A DNA stretch of 64,000 nt from Ziziphus jujuba (GCF_031755915.1 NC_083386.1:18213001-18277000), one strand, 5' to 3'; shown: positions 24,045-36,873, counted from the first letter of the stretch. Notes: generated by a model not told the origin, from the letters alone. A program made the numbers and translations.

Positions 24045-25760
24045 TGTTAGGTCTAAAATATTGATGAGTTTATGCCATATTTATAACTTAATATTTGTTA
24101 GTTTGAGTTAATTTAATTTGAAAAAAATACTTAATTATGTATTTTTCTTAATCTAAGTTAAGGAGGAAGAATTTCAAGAAAGAAAACCATAAAAATAGAT
24201 TCCTTAGGTCAAATTATTGTGGTAAGCAAGAATACTACTCAAACAGACCAAGCATTGAAAAGATACCTTAAAGATTCTATCATGAACTTTATGGTGGAAC
24301 TGGATGTCATATTAATCCTCATAATTTGACGATCTCAAATGTCTCGTTATTTTTAGATTTCGAGGTGCGAGCAAAAAGTTCTCATCATTTAAAGTTTGGA
24401 ATTTATAAAAATGAATATTCTAGTTAAATCTCCACCATTGATCAAAAGAGGGAATCAAGGCAATTCAAGGGCCAAGATAAAGACAAGTGGAAATAATTGA
24501 TTAATTTATCATTAATGAGGCATATGTCATGTCACATGCTTCATTAAGGGTAACTTATACTAATTAACTATTTTTTTAAAAGGAATTAGAGAAAAGGATA
24601 GTATTGGAGAGCAAGTAATATCAAGTTTCCTTTTCACATATAAAATTCATCCAACCCTCTTGATGGCTTAACAAAGGTATCTTGTAAGAGTTCCACATTG
24701 AAAATGAAGAGGGAAAAAGGTTCCCAAGATCCTATATATATAGCCCCCACCACATTGAAGGAAAATATACAAGTTTAGAAAGTTATTTAAGAGTTTTTAG
24801 GAGGCTTAAGTAGAAAGAAACCAAAATTTTGTAGTTTTTTAAGTTCTATTAAGGGTTGTAAGGTTTTAAATTTTAAGATTTTGGGAGATCAATTGGAGAG
24901 CTTGGAAGAAGCATAGCGATGTGGGCTTCTAGAGAAGAAGGCTGCGATTTGGAGAGCTCTTGGAGGAGTATTTCTTCAATAGTTTTTATTCTCTTCTCTT
25001 TTCGTTTTAATTGTGAGTTTTATTATTTTTAATAATTATGGATGTTGAATTTATTGTTTCCATGAACTAATTCTCATAGCTAGGGCTATGATGTAGCTGT
25101 AATTATGAAGGTTTAATTATTTTAATATATGTTGAGTTTCATTTAATTAACAAAATATTTTGTTAATAAATCATTGGTATGCTTAATGCTTTCATAGGCC
25201 AGAAGGTATGAATGATTTTAATTTGAGCTTATAAAAAATGGTTAATATTATGGATTTACAATGATTTAGATGAATGCATAATTGATTGGAAAATAGTTAT
25301 GTCTCGTGCCATATTATTTGCTTAATCTATGCTTAATGAATTTCCATCATTTAATTTATACACTGGAATAAATGAGTTAGGTCATGTGAATATTATCAAT
25401 TGTTAATGGAAACTACTTTTGATTAATTTTGTGATTAAGTACGGTTGACAAAATTACTAGTTAATTAAATTCACATAACTAAGTAATTAAATTGGAATAT
25501 TTAGTGGTGAAATCAAATGCCCTGGTATTCATAATTATTAAATTCACTCTCTTACTTGAAATTGATCTAATTTTAATTGCTTATTTTTGTTTAATTTAGT
25601 TTATTTATTTATTTTCAATTTCCATCTTAATTTTTAGTGCAAATATTACCAAAACCTAATTATCTTTAGTACTTAATTCTTAATCCCTTGGATACGACAA
25701 TCCTATTTTCTCCAATTTATTACTTGAAATGATTCGTGTACTTGCGATTGATTTTACACA
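24045..25760 (+). repeat. Athila-like 3' LTR (~1.7 kb)
   Basis: It starts TGTTAGGTCTAAAATATTG and ends near 'gattgattttacaca'. Length fits Athila LTRs. A candidate TATA box 'ctatatatatag' lies at 24731-24744. Because no second LTR is present, the right edge (25760-25766) is uncertain. Confidence 0.65.
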
Positions 25761-25766
25761 CCAATA

Positions 25767-25970
25767 GGTTTAATTAGAACATATTTATGATCTAGCTACT
25801 ATTTTAGGTCTATTTTAATAGAAATTTGAGATAATCTTTAGAGTGGAAAAATGTAAAAAAGTGTGAGCTTAAAAGAGGGTTAAAAGTCAAAACTGGTGTG
25901 AAAACACGAGTGAACGAGACCTTGTTTGAGGGAGTGAACTTGGTGAGGTTTCCTGCATCATTCCATAAAC
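25767..25970 (+). other. Untranslated leader of element X
   Basis: Homologous to the reverse complement of W 50406-50640: shared segments include 'gagtggaaaaa', 'aaaactggtgtg' and 'aaacacgagtg'. This identifies where X resumes after the Athila-like fragment. Confidence 0.7.
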
Positions 25971-28285
25971 ATGAAAAATCCAAGAATAAGAAGAGGAGGT
26001 GATTCAATAAGAGAACTTGGAGAGGATTCTATGGGATTCAAAGGAGAATCTAGAGCATCAGGGAGTTTAGCCGAACCTACTGACATGCAGGCGGTGTTGG
26101 AGCAATTGTAAAGAATGAATGCTAGATTTGATAAAATCGATGAAAGGACAGACCAGTTTGAGAGAACACCGAGAAGGTCGAACCTTAGGATGAAACCAAA
26201 AGGAGGACATAGTCACGGTAGAGGAGGCTATGGATGGTTTTGAGAAGAAATTGAAGAAAGGGATTTTAGAGACAATTTTGAGGAGGAGTACGAGGACATA
26301 TTTGCAGTCCAGGGAAGGCAATGCCAAAGTCGGCAACAACAAGATGAAGATGATGATTTAGGAAATATCAAGGTTAGTATACCACCATTTTTGGGGAAAA
26401 GTAATCCAGAGGCTTACTTGGAATGGGAGGAACGCATGGAGATGATTATTGATTGCATACCTATTCAGAGGCAAAAAAGGTTAAGATGGCAACTTTGGAA
26501 TTTAGACATTATGCTCTACAGTGGTGAAATAATGAGCAAAATACCTGAAGCAAAGTTGGTGACAAGTAAATAACCACTTGGACACAAAAGGAGCCATGAG
26601 GAAAAGATACATACCAAGCCATTATAATAGGATGTTGCATCAGAGATTACATTCTTTATCTCAAGGAAATAGGTCGATAGATGATTATTGTAAAGAGATG
26701 GAGATTCTCATGATGAGCTTAAGTTTGAATAAAGACCGAGAGGCAACAATGGCTAGGTTTCTTAGAGGGCTTAACCAAAAGATTGCAAACCAAGTGGATC
26801 TACAGCAATATGTAGAGTTGGAAGAGATGCTGCATGTAGCGATCAAAGTTGAGCACCAACTCAAGAGGAGAGGTAGTAATACATGACTTAGAGGATCTTC
26901 CGGTAGTTGGAGAACTGGTTCAACTAGTTGGGCAAGCAATCCCACATTTGAGCCAAGACCAAAGCCAAAGCAAAAGGAAGAAAGTGTCATTCAACCGAGG
27001 AGAGACAACCAGACTAAACATGTATAAGCACTAAATCCGAAGGGTAAAGATGATCCTAAACCATCTGTAGCTCGAGATATTGTGTGTTTTAAATATCAAG
27101 GCAATGACACATTGCCAACCAATGCCCAAATAGAAGAATTATGGTGCTAAAGGATAATGGAGAGTTGGAATCCGATAGTGAGGAGTCAGAAGTCAAAATT
27201 GAGCATGATGAAGGAGAATCCGAAGATGAAAGACATGATGTACCCAAAACTCAAAAAGCTTCAAAGGCCGAGTTAAGTTTGGTGGCACACAGAGTCTTGA
27301 CCGTGTATAAGGATGAAGAGCAAGTGCAAAGGGAAACATCTTCCACACTCGATGTGACATCCAAGGTTATAGTATGATCGTAGATAGTGGGAGTTATACC
27401 AATGTTATTAACACTGTTGTGGTGGTAAAATTAGGGTTAACAATAATTAAACATCTAGAACCATATAGGCTTCAATGGCTTAATGATAGCGGAGAGATGA
27501 AGATAAATAAACAAGCCAAGGTAAAATTTAGTATTGATAACTATGTGGATGTGGTTTTGTATGATGTTGTACCTATGCACGCTAAATATATTTTTTTCAG
27601 GAAGTCCAGGGCAATTTAATAAGAATACCATACACTATGGTTGGGAAAATTCCATTATGTTCTGATTTAAAGGAAAGAAGATTAAAGTTGAGCCATTGAC
27701 ACCAAAGGAGGTGTTTAGAGATCAAATGTAAATGCAAATACAATAAAGGAAAGAGGTCGAACAGCAAAAGGAGGAAACCATCATGCCACCCATGACTTCA
27801 ACAAGCAAACAAGTAGGCAAGGCTGAGCCACACCATTCAGGTAAGTTTTCTGAACCCGAGAGTGAGAAAAAAAAAAGGAGAGAAGAAAAAGACCAACTTT
27901 ATCTTAGTCAAGGTGATGTTAAAAAGGAATTTTTAAATAAGAAACCTATGCTGATCATGATCTATAAAGATGCATTTTTAAATCATCTAGCTAACCCTAA
28001 AGAGCATGCATTACTGAGCTCTATTTCTTCTCTTTTGCAGGAGTTTGATGACATTTTTCCAAAAAAAGTTCCTAGTGGTTTACCACCTATTCGAGGAATT
28101 GAACACCAAATAGATTTCATCCCCAGAGCTGCAATTCCTTATAGGCATGCATATAAAAGTAATTCCAATGAGACAAAAGAGCTTCAATGTCAGATAAATG
28201 AATTGCTTGAAAAAGGTTACATTAGAGAATGCATGAGTCCATGTGTTGTATCTGTGTTGTTAGTACCTAAGAAAGATGGATCTTA
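25971..28285 (+). pseudogene. Element X gag, protease and RT N-terminus, interrupted by copia
   Basis: The start ATG at 25971 opens MKNPRIRRGGDS, matching the W gag start (MADSRVRRGD). The gag core includes NPEAYLEWEERMEMI (26402-26450) and HYNRMLHQRLHSLSQGNRS (26617-26680), followed by EATMARFLRGLNQ. A zinc-knuckle region near 27075-27130 is out of frame. The protease keeps MIVDSG at 27374. The RT entry PPIRGIEHQIDF is at 28087-28122, and the frame runs to VPKKDGS at about 28282, where the copia element enters. Several stops (about 26111, 26572, 26883) disable it. Gag resembles CRM-type chromovirus gags, recalled from memory. Confidence 0.82.
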
Positions 28286-29295
28286 TGATGGAATTTGGTG
28301 TAGGTTTATGTTGTTGTACCCTAGAGCACAATCATTCAAGGTGTTAGTCAAGACTGATTGTTGTTGGTTCTTGGTTCTTGGTTCTTGATTTTGTTGTTTT
28401 TTTTTTGGTTTGTTTAGGTTTTGTTTCTGGTTTTAATGGAGGTTTAGGGTTCTTGAGAAGGTTTTTAGCTTTTGGGAAAAAGAAGAAACCAAAAATATAG
28501 TAGTTGAGAGAGAGAGAGCCAAAAATGTTGTTTTTCAAAATCTGTTTTTGAATATTTTCTTTCTCAACATTTTTCATTACAATTTTCATACTTTTAAATA
28601 CATCAAAAAGACAATAAGGCATGCTGCCATATTGAGCAATAAATACAAAAGCATTAAAAGTAACCAACCAAGCCAAACTACCTCAACTAGCTCTAATCAA
28701 TGTGCTGGGCATGCAAGAAATCTTCTTTAATGGGCAATTCAGATTGTCTAAGGCATTTGAATTTGAAAACCACCTCCATTTGACTTGAAAATTGGAGGGA
28801 AGTCTTTATGAATATTAAACTATGTTCTACCCAAAAACTAGATAAAACAAAGTCCATTTACCCATTCAAAAGTAATCAAACTCGAGGCAGTTTTGCCCAG
28901 TTTTCTGGGCAACAACACTGCACAAGGGTCAGATTGTTTTGGGCTTAACCCAGCCTTCCCAGCTCCACATTGGGCCATTCTTTTCGCTGATACTTCCTCT
29001 GCATATCTAGTGTATCATATCCAAAATTCAAGTCCAAATACCAAACCTACTTCAAACGGAATCCAAGGAAGTGGACTTATGTTGCTGGAAATACAATTCC
29101 AGCAACTAGACAAAAAAGGCCTTAAGCTAGATAATGAGCTTAGGGCATTACAAAAAGGATATTGTTCTTGAACATTACAAGATAAAATAAAATGCATAAA
29201 TATAAACAATGTTTGGTCTTTGATGTTGCAAAACAAAGAGTGCAAGTGTAACCGAACTACCTTGCACATTGTGGCAAGATCACCACATTTCAACA
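28286..29295 (-). repeat. 3' LTR of copia element
   Basis: Minus strand: starts TGTTGAAATGTGG at 29295 and ends CAAATTCCATCA at 28286. Pairs with 33479-34486. It contains a GA run (about 28507-28516) and a poly-T near 28390-28405. Confidence 0.95.
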
Positions 29296-32200
29296 CTCCT
29301 CCTTGGTGTTCTTGCTTGAAATATTTAGAAGCTTCCTCAAGGTCTCAAATCTTGCTTTTGGAAGTGGCTTGGTGAAGAAATCTGCAAGGTTATCTTCGGT
29401 CTTGATATATTCCAAGCTTACTTCTCCATTTTCTTCAAACTCCCTCAAAGAGTGATACTTCACCGGTATGTGTTTTGTCCTTCCATGTTGAACGGGGTTC
29501 TTGGCTATTGATATGGCTGAAATGTTGTCACATTTGATGATGGTTGAACCCTCTTGAGGATAACCAAGGTCCTCCAATAATTTCCTAAGCCAAATGCATT
29601 GATTTGCACATGAAGAGCAAGCAATGTACTCGGCTTCGGCGGTGCTTTGAGCGGTTGTTGCTTGCTTCTTTGCATTCCATGAGAATGGTCCACCACCAAG
29701 TGAGAAAAGATACCCCGAAGTGCTCTTCATATCATCCAAGCATCCAGCCCAATCACTATCCGAGTAGGCCCTTAATCTCATCACATCTTGCCTATCATAC
29801 CAAACTCCAAAATCTTGTGTTCCTTTTAAGTATCTAAGAATTCTTTTGGCACCTACAAAATGGTTTTGGGATGGTGCTTGCATATATCTAGACAAAACAC
29901 ATGTGGCATGCATAATATCCGGTCTTGATGAACATACATAGAGCAAACTTCCTATCATGCTTCTATATAGGGTCAGGTTTACCTTTGGTGTGCCATCCTC
30001 CTTGTATTTGTCTCCTTGGCTCATTGGTGTTGACATTGGCTTGCATTCATCAAGGTTGAACTTTTTCAAAAGATCTTTGATGTATTCCTCTTGAGATATG
30101 AAAATACCCCTAGAGCATTGCATCACTTCCACTCCAAGGAAGTAATTCATTTCACCAAGGCTTGACATGTCAAACTCCTTTTCAAGTTCATTTTTCAAAA
30201 CTTCCACATTCTTTTCATTTTCACCCGTGACCAACAAATCATCCACATAGAGTGAGATAACAATCATGCCTTCTTCATTCCTTATGTATAGTGTTGACTC
30301 ATTTAGACTCCTCCTAAAGCCTTGGTAGGTCAAGTAACCATCAATCTTGCCATACCAAGCCTTAGGTGCTTGCTTTAACCCGTAAAGTGCCTTGTGTAGA
30401 TGGTAGACTTTGTCCTCATGTCCTTGAACAATGAAGCCCTCGGGTTGCTTGACATAAACCTCCTCTTGAAGCACACCATTCAAAAAAGCCGACTTTACAT
30501 CAAGGTGGTACACCTTCCATGACATTGAGGCCAAGATGGATAGGATGAGCCTTATGGTCTCCATTCTTGCAACCGGTGCAAACGTCTCTCCATAATATAC
30601 ACCCGCTTGTTGTGCATAGCCTTTTGCCACAAGCCTTGCCTTGTGCTTGCATATTGTTCCATCCTGGTTGAACTTGGTCCTAAAGATCCACTTTACACCA
30701 ATTGGTTTCTTGTTTTTAGGTTTAGAAACCAAAGACCAAGTTTCATTCTTTTCTATCATATCCATTTCGGTTTGCATGGCCTCCATCCACTCTTTCTTTT
30801 GCATAGCTTCTTGAGCATTGGTAGGATCACTCAAGGTAACATTGCACCTTTCATATATTTCAAGCAATGGCCTTTCTCCTCTAACACCATCTCCAATCTC
30901 CAATTCTCCAATGGTCTCAAGTGCATCCTCCTCATCATCTTCATTTTCTTCATTGTCATTGTCATTGGTTTCTTCTTCTCCATCATCCAACCGAGCATTA
31001 CCTTCATGGACAAGAAGGTCCTCCTTTGTCCAATCCCAAACAGCATCTTCATCAATCCTCACATCCCTTGTTACCATAAGTTTCTTGGTTTCCAAGTTGA
31101 AAACCCTAAAACCTTTGGTAACCTCACTAAAGCCAACCAAGATGCCCACATTTGCCCTTTTGTCAAGCTTGTCTCTCATGTGTGGATGAACATGGAGAAA
31201 ACAAACACTTCCAAAGATTTTTATGTTGTCCAAAGATGGTTTTTCTCCATACCATATCTCATAGGGTGTCTTGGACTCATTGGCTTTGGTGTATGCTCGG
31301 TTTTGGATGTAGCTAGCCGTGTATATGGCTTCGGCCCAAAACTTCTTTATCATGTTCTTCTCATGTATCATGCACCTTGCCATCTCCATCAAGGTCCTAT
31401 TTTTCCTCTCAAAAACACCATTTTGTTGTGGTGTGTATGGTGTTGTGAATTGATGCACCATTCCATTTTCTTTGCAAAAATCCTCCATAGCCAAGCTTGT
31501 ATATTCTCTACCATTGTCGGTTCTCAAGCACTTCATCTTTGCATTGCTTTGGGTTTCCACCATCTTCTTGAATTCCATGAACTTCTCAAGCACTTGTGAC
31601 GTGGTTGTTAGAAAATATACCCAACACATCCTTGAGTAGTCATCAATGAAGGTTAGGAAGTACTTACATCCTCCAATTGATGAAAAACTCATCGGTCCAC
31701 ACACATCCGAATGGACTAGCTCAAGCTTCTCCTTAGCTCTCCATGAACCGACTTTAGGGAATGGAAGCCGTGTGGATTTCCCTAGTTGGCATACATCACA
31801 TAGGCTTTTCATCTCCTCAATCTTTGGCATGTCCTTCACAATGGCATTGGTGTTTTTCATGGCAGCATAGCTAGAATGCCCAAGCCTTTTATGCCAAAGT
31901 TGAGAAATGGACTCCACTTTGGTTTTTAAGGCTTGTTCATTCTTAACTAGGTCCAATCTATAGCTTTTTTCCTTCAATAGTACCTTAAACAACTCATTAC
32001 CACAAGCATCATATATGATACATCCATCTTTTGTAAAATTTAAAGCAAAGCCTCTTTCTACCAATTGTGCTACACTAAGCAAGTTTTCACATAAACTAAG
32101 AACATATAGCACATCTTTTATAATTTTGGTACCTTCCTTGGTGTTCAAGCACACATCTCCTTTGCCTTCTACTTTCATGAACCGGCCATCACCAATCTTC

Positions 32201-33273
32201 ACTTTGGTTTTGTAGTTTCGGTCAAGCTCCACAAAGCCATCCTTTTGGAAACTCATGTGGTATGCGCAACCACTATCCACAAGCCAACCGAGACCATTAC
32301 TTGTGACTTTAAGGCATGTGGCCGCAAATAGGTTCTCGGCTTCTTCATTAACCAAATTGGCTTGTTGTCTCCTTTGCTTGCATACTTTGGCAATGTGGCC
32401 TTTTCCTCCACATCTTTCACAAGATGCATCCGGCCTCCAAAAACACTTGGATGGTGGATGTCCAAGCTTCTTGCAATGAGGGCAAGGTGGATGCCCTCCT
32501 CGATTTTGATGGCTTTGTTGTTGTTGTTGTTGATTCCATCCATTTTTGTTGTTGTTGGTTGTAAAACCGGTTTGGTTGGTGTTGTTACTCTTCCTTCCTT
32601 TATTCTTCTTTTTGTTGTCGTGGCCACCATAGAATGCACTCTCTATGGTCTCCTCCTTTCTAATGGCTCTCCTTTATTCGGTTGCTTAAAGAGCATTGAT
32701 GAGCTCACTCAAGGTTATTTCACTAAGATTTCTAGATTCTTCAAGGGAGGAAATCTTAGCTTCAAACCTTTCGAGTAAGCTCACCAATACTTTCTCTACT
32801 ACCCTTTGATCAGTCAATTGCTCACCAAGGACCCGAATTTGATTTACCACTTTGAGCATCCTTTCCATGAAATCCTTGACAAGCTCATTCTCCTTCATCT
32901 TCAAGGTCTCAAACTCTCTTCTTAGGTTTAAAACTTGCATTTGCCAAGTTCTAGTATTTCCATGGAACTCCTCTTGAAACTTTATCCAAACCTCTCTAGC
33001 ACTTGTGCATGACATTATCCTTGTAAAAATGGAATCACTCATGGAGCAGTGCAAAGCAGTGAGGGCCTTGAACCCCTTGGCAACTTCGGCCTCATGTGCA
33101 TTTCTTTGTGCTTGGGTTGCATTAGCTCTCAACTCCTCCACTACATAACCTTCTTCTATGACTTCCCATAAACCAAAGGCTTGAAGGTAGGCTTTCATTT
33201 TTATACTCCAAATGGAATAGTTTTGGCCTTCAAACTTAGGTGGTGTTGGGGTTGCAAAGGATTGTGAGGCCAT
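29290..33273 (-). pseudogene. Copia gag-pol polyprotein, two in-frame stops
   Basis: Starting at MASQSF (33273), one continuous frame of 1327 codons encodes the polyprotein. Gag has KFEGQNYSIWSIKMKAYLQA near residue 15. Two zinc knuckles of form CX2CX4HX4C lie near residues 264-277 and 285-298. Protease has WLVDSG near 330; pre-integrase WHKRLGH near 461; integrase Asp in VHSDVCGP (about 519), Asp in RTDNGREY (about 584) and Glu in FERKNRT (about 621); RT has YVDDLL near 1009; RNase H has DSDWAG near 1175 and AEAEY near 1215. Codons 196 and 200 are TAA where CAA is expected, the only breaks seen. From 32355 to 29290 the frame is open for 1021 residues. It would supply particle protein, protease, integrase and reverse transcriptase. 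Confidence 0.93.
29296..29304 (-). other. Polypurine tract of copia element
   Basis: AAGGAGGAG abuts the 3' LTR start TGTTGA. These bases are also the last codons of pol (K-E-E), and the stop TGA lies in the LTR. Confidence 0.85.
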
Positions 33274-33466
33274 TTGAAAAAATGGTTTTTGAAAAGTTTT
33301 GAAAACTGGACACAAGAACAAGCTCTTGGGTGGTGGTGTTTTGATGAGTTTCAACTAGTCTTTTTGGGAGGTTTTGGTTTCGGTTGGAAGGCTTTAGGTG
33401 GGGGATCCTCTCACAAATAAAATGGTCTAGGTTGAAAGCTCACAAGGTCCTAAGAAATTACACTAT

Positions 33467-33478
33467 GCTCTAATACCA
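33467..33478 (-). other. Primer-binding site of copia element (tRNA-Met type)
   Basis: TGGTATTAGAGC lies directly after the 5' LTR end. It differs by one base from TGGTATCAGAGC, the usual complement of initiator tRNA-Met used by plant LTR retrotransposons. Confidence 0.88.
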
Positions 33479-34486
33479 TGATGGAATTTGGTGTAGGTTT
33501 ATGTTGTTATACCCTAGCGCACAATCATTCAAGGTGTTAGTCAAGAATGATTGTTGTTGGTTCTTGGTTCTTGGTTCTTGATTTTGTTTTTTTTTTGGGT
33601 TTGTTTAGGTTTTGTTTCTGGTTTTAATGGAGGTTTAAGGTTCTTGAGAAGGTTGTTAGCTTTTGGGAAGAAGAAGAAACCAAAAATGTAGTAGTTGAGA
33701 GAGAGAGAGCCAAAAATGTTGTTTTTCAAAATCTGTTTTTGAATATTTTCTTTCTCAACGTTTTTCATTACAATTTTCATACTTTTAAATACATCAAAAA
33801 GATAATAAGGCATGCTGCCATATTGATCAATAAATACAAAAGCATTAAAAGTAACCAACCAAGCCAAACTACCTCAACTAACTCTAATCAATGTGCTGGG
33901 CATGCAAGAAACCTTCTTTAATGGGCAGTTCAGCTTGTCTAAGGCATTTGAATTTGAAAACCAACTCCATTTGACTTGAAAATTGGAGGGAAGCCTTTTT
34001 GAATATTAAACTATGTTCTACCCAAAAACCAGATAAAACAAAGTCCATTTACCCATTCAAAAGTAATCCAACCAGAGGCAGTTTTGTCCAGTTTTCTGGG
34101 CAACAACACTGCACAAGGGTCAAATTGTTTTGGGCTTAACTCAGCCTTCCCAGCTCCAAATTGGGCCATTCTTTTAGCTGATACTTCCTCTGCATATCTA
34201 GTGTATCATATCCAAAATTCAGATCCAAATACCAAACCTACTTCAAACGGCATCCAAGGAAGTGGACTTATGTTGCTGGAAATACAATTCCAACAACTAG
34301 ACAAAAAAGACCTTAAGCTAGATAATGAGCTTAGGGCATTACAAAAAGGATATTGTTCTTGAAAATTACAAGATAAAATAAAATGCATAAACATAAACAA
34401 TGTTTGGTCTTTGATGTTGCAAAACAAAGAGTGCAAGTGTAACCGAACTACCTTGCACATTGTGGCAAGATCACTACATTTCAACA
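33479..34486 (-). repeat. 5' LTR of copia element
   Basis: Minus strand: starts TGTTGAAATGTAG at 34486, ends CAAATTCCATCA at 33479, adjoining the primer site. It would carry the promoter of the element. Confidence 0.95.
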
Positions 34487-36860
34487 TCTTGGAGAATGTA
34501 TGTAGATTGTAGGGCTATTAATACCATAACTGTCAAGTATAGGCATCCTATTCCTAGATTAGATGATATGCTTAATGAATTAAATGGTGTATGCATGTTT
34601 TCAAAGATTAACCTTAGAAGTGGGTATCATCAAATTAGAACGAAAGAATGTGATGAGTGGAAGACTGCATTTAAGACAAAATATGGTTTATATGAGTGGT
34701 TAGTAATGCCTTTTGGATTAACTAATGCACCTAGCACTTTCATGAGACTAATGAACCATGTCATGCATCCATTCATTGGGAAATTTGTGGTTGTTTATTT
34801 TGATGATATTCTTGTATATAGTAGGAATTTAGATGAGCATGTAGGACATCTTAAATTGTTTTTAGAAGTACTCAGGAGCATGTAGGACATCTTAGGTTAG
34901 TTTTAGAAGTACTTAGGAGCATGTTTGCGAATCTTAAAAAGTGTGATTTTTGTCAAGATGAGCTTGTATTTTTATGATTTGTTGTGAGTGTTGCAGGAAT
35001 TAAGGTTGACCAATCCAATTTTAAATCAATCTAAGAGTGGCCGAAACCTACTATTATTACCTAGGTAAGAAGTTTTCATAGTTTGCCTAGTTTCTATAGG
35101 AGATTTGTCAAAGATTTCAGTACTATTGCAGCATCACTTACCGAAATAGTCCAGAAGAGCATGGGATTCCAATGGGGAGAAGCACAAGAGAAGTCTCTTC
35201 ACTTGTTGAAAAAAAAAATTAACTAATGCTCCATTATTGGTTTTACCTAATTTTTCTAAGACTTTTGAGACTGAATGTGATGCTTCAAGTGTAGGTATTA
35301 GACTGATGTTGATGCAAGAAGGAAGACCTATAACATACTTTAGCGAGAAATTGAATAGAGCGGCATTAAATTATCCAACCTATGACAAAGAGATGTATGC
35401 TTTAGTTCGAGTTTTAGAGACACGGCAACATCATTTGATGCTGAAGAAATTTGTAATTCACATGGATCATGAATCTTTGAAGCATATCAAAGGCCAAGGG
35501 AAGCTTAACCAATGGCATGGAAGGTGGATTAAATTCATCGAGACTTTTTCTTATGCCATACGCTACAAGAAAGGTAAATAAAATGTGGTAGCTAATACTT
35601 TATACCAAAGGTATGTTTTATTTTCAACCTTATATGCTAGAGTGCTTGGTTTTGAATAATTAAAAGAAATTTTTTAGCATGATGTGACTTTGGTGAAATA
35701 TATAGAAATTGTGTTAAACATGGTTATAACAAATTCTACATATTTGATGGATACTTGTTTCGGGAAAGTCAACTTTGTGTGCCTCGTTGTAACATTAGGG
35801 AATTACTTGTTAGGGAAGGTCATGGTGGAGGTTTAGTTGGACACTTTGGTGTAGCAAAGACTTTTTCCATATTACAAGAACATTTTTATTAGTTGAGCAT
35901 AAGGAGAGGTGTAGAGAGGATTTGTGAGAGGTGTCTCACATGTAGAAAATCAAAATCTTAGCTAAAACCACATGGTTTGTATATGAGATTACTTATTCCT
36001 TCTCATCCTTAGAGAGATTTATCTATTGATTTTGTATTGGGATTACCTAGGTCAAGGACGGGTAAGGACTCTACTTTTGTGGTTGTTGATAGATTTTCTA
36101 AGATAGAACATTTCATAGCATGTAATAAGACCGATGATGCCTCTCATGTAGCTAATTTGTTCTTTGAGGAAGTGGTGAGACTTCATGGCATGCCTAGTAC
36201 TATTGTTTCAGATAGGGATGCTAAGTTCTTAAGTTATTTTTGGAAAACATTGTGAGCAAAGTTAGGCACTAAACTTTTATTTTCCACTACTTGTGACTCA
36301 TAAACTGATGGCCAAACTGAAGTAATGAATAGAAATTTGTCTGCATTATTAATAGCATTAATTAGTAGAAATCTGAGAACTTGGGAAGAATGTGTGCTAC
36401 ATATTGAGTTTGCTTATAATAGAACCATACATTTACTACTAAATATTCACCATTTGAAATTGTTTATGGTTTTAATCCTTTAACTCCATTAGATTTAACA
36501 CCTTTGCCTTTAAGTGAATGTGCTAATCTAGATGGTAGACGGAAAGTAGAGTTTGTTAAGCAAATTCATAAAAAGACTAAAGCAAACATTGAAAGGAAGA
36601 GTGAGCAGTATGCTAATGTAACTAATCAAGGCCAAATCAAGGCAGTGTTCAAACCAAGAGATTGGTTTGGTTTCATTTGGGAAAAGAAACCTTTTCTAAA
36701 CAACGTAAGTTAAAGTTTCTTCCACGAGGAGATAGACCTTTTCAAGTTATGGAAAGAGTCGATGAGAATGCCTATAAGCTTGATTTGCAAGGTGAGTATA
36801 ATCTAAGTGTTCCTTTTAATGTTTCTGATTTATCTTCTTTTTTCTATAGGTGACACCTTC
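34487..36860 (+). pseudogene. Element X RT, RNase H and integrase (second half)
   Basis: RT resumes as [19 protein letters not shown] at 34490, and YFDDIL is intact at about 34797-34814. A 41-bp tandem duplication at 34835-34916 then shifts the frame. RNase H (35237-35581) has [26 protein letters not shown] and HIKGQGKLN. Integrase has the zinc region H...ERICERCLTCRK near 35810-35955, [19 protein letters not shown] near 36013-36070 and [14 protein letters not shown] near 36200-36240. TDGQTE near 36307 retains Glu after a damaged HPQ. The C-terminal part has RGDRPFQVMERVDENAYKLDL (36729-36790). Multiple stops make it non-functional. Confidence 0.85.
34835..34916 (+). repeat. 41-bp tandem duplication inside X RT
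   Basis: Units 34835-34875 and 34876-34916 both start 'gagcatgtaggacatctta' and end in 'gtact(c/t)ag'. They differ at a few sites, and seven bases of a third unit follow. The length is not a multiple of three. Confidence 0.9.
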
Positions 36861-36873
36861 AAGAGGAGGTGAA
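36861..36873 (+). other. Polypurine tract of element X
   Basis: AAGAGGAGGTGAA directly precedes the 3' LTR start TGATGAGAACCC at 36874. Confidence 0.75.

Larger units (their letters stand above)
20796..25765 (+). mobile_element. Athila-like gypsy 3' half (integrase to 3' LTR)
   Basis: It begins in the RNase H-integrase linker (LLQEFDLEIL), continues through integrase, a ~1.85 kb non-coding stretch, a polypurine tract and one LTR. The sequence after integrase, 'gagaggcaaccca' near 22284, is a usual Athila landmark. No 5' LTR, gag or RT of this element is present. Downstream, sequence homologous to the X leader starts at about 25767, so the fragment replaced part of X's 5' region. Confidence 0.75.
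28286..34486 (-). mobile_element. Ty1/copia retrotransposon, nearly intact (6.2 kb)
   Basis: Two ~1.01-kb LTRs, primer site, gag-pol in one frame and a polypurine tract are all present on the minus strand. Duplications TCTTA (28281-28285) and TCTTG (34487-34491) flank it; removing the element restores the RT codons of X ([16 protein letters not shown]), so TCTTG was the target. By eye the two LTRs differ at about 34 of 1005 sites. It is the youngest datable element in the window. Confidence 0.95.

Noticed and set aside
30607..31599. 330-residue plus-strand open frame
   Set aside because: It is the antisense of the copia pol (RT and integrase); the minus-strand frame has all catalytic motifs.
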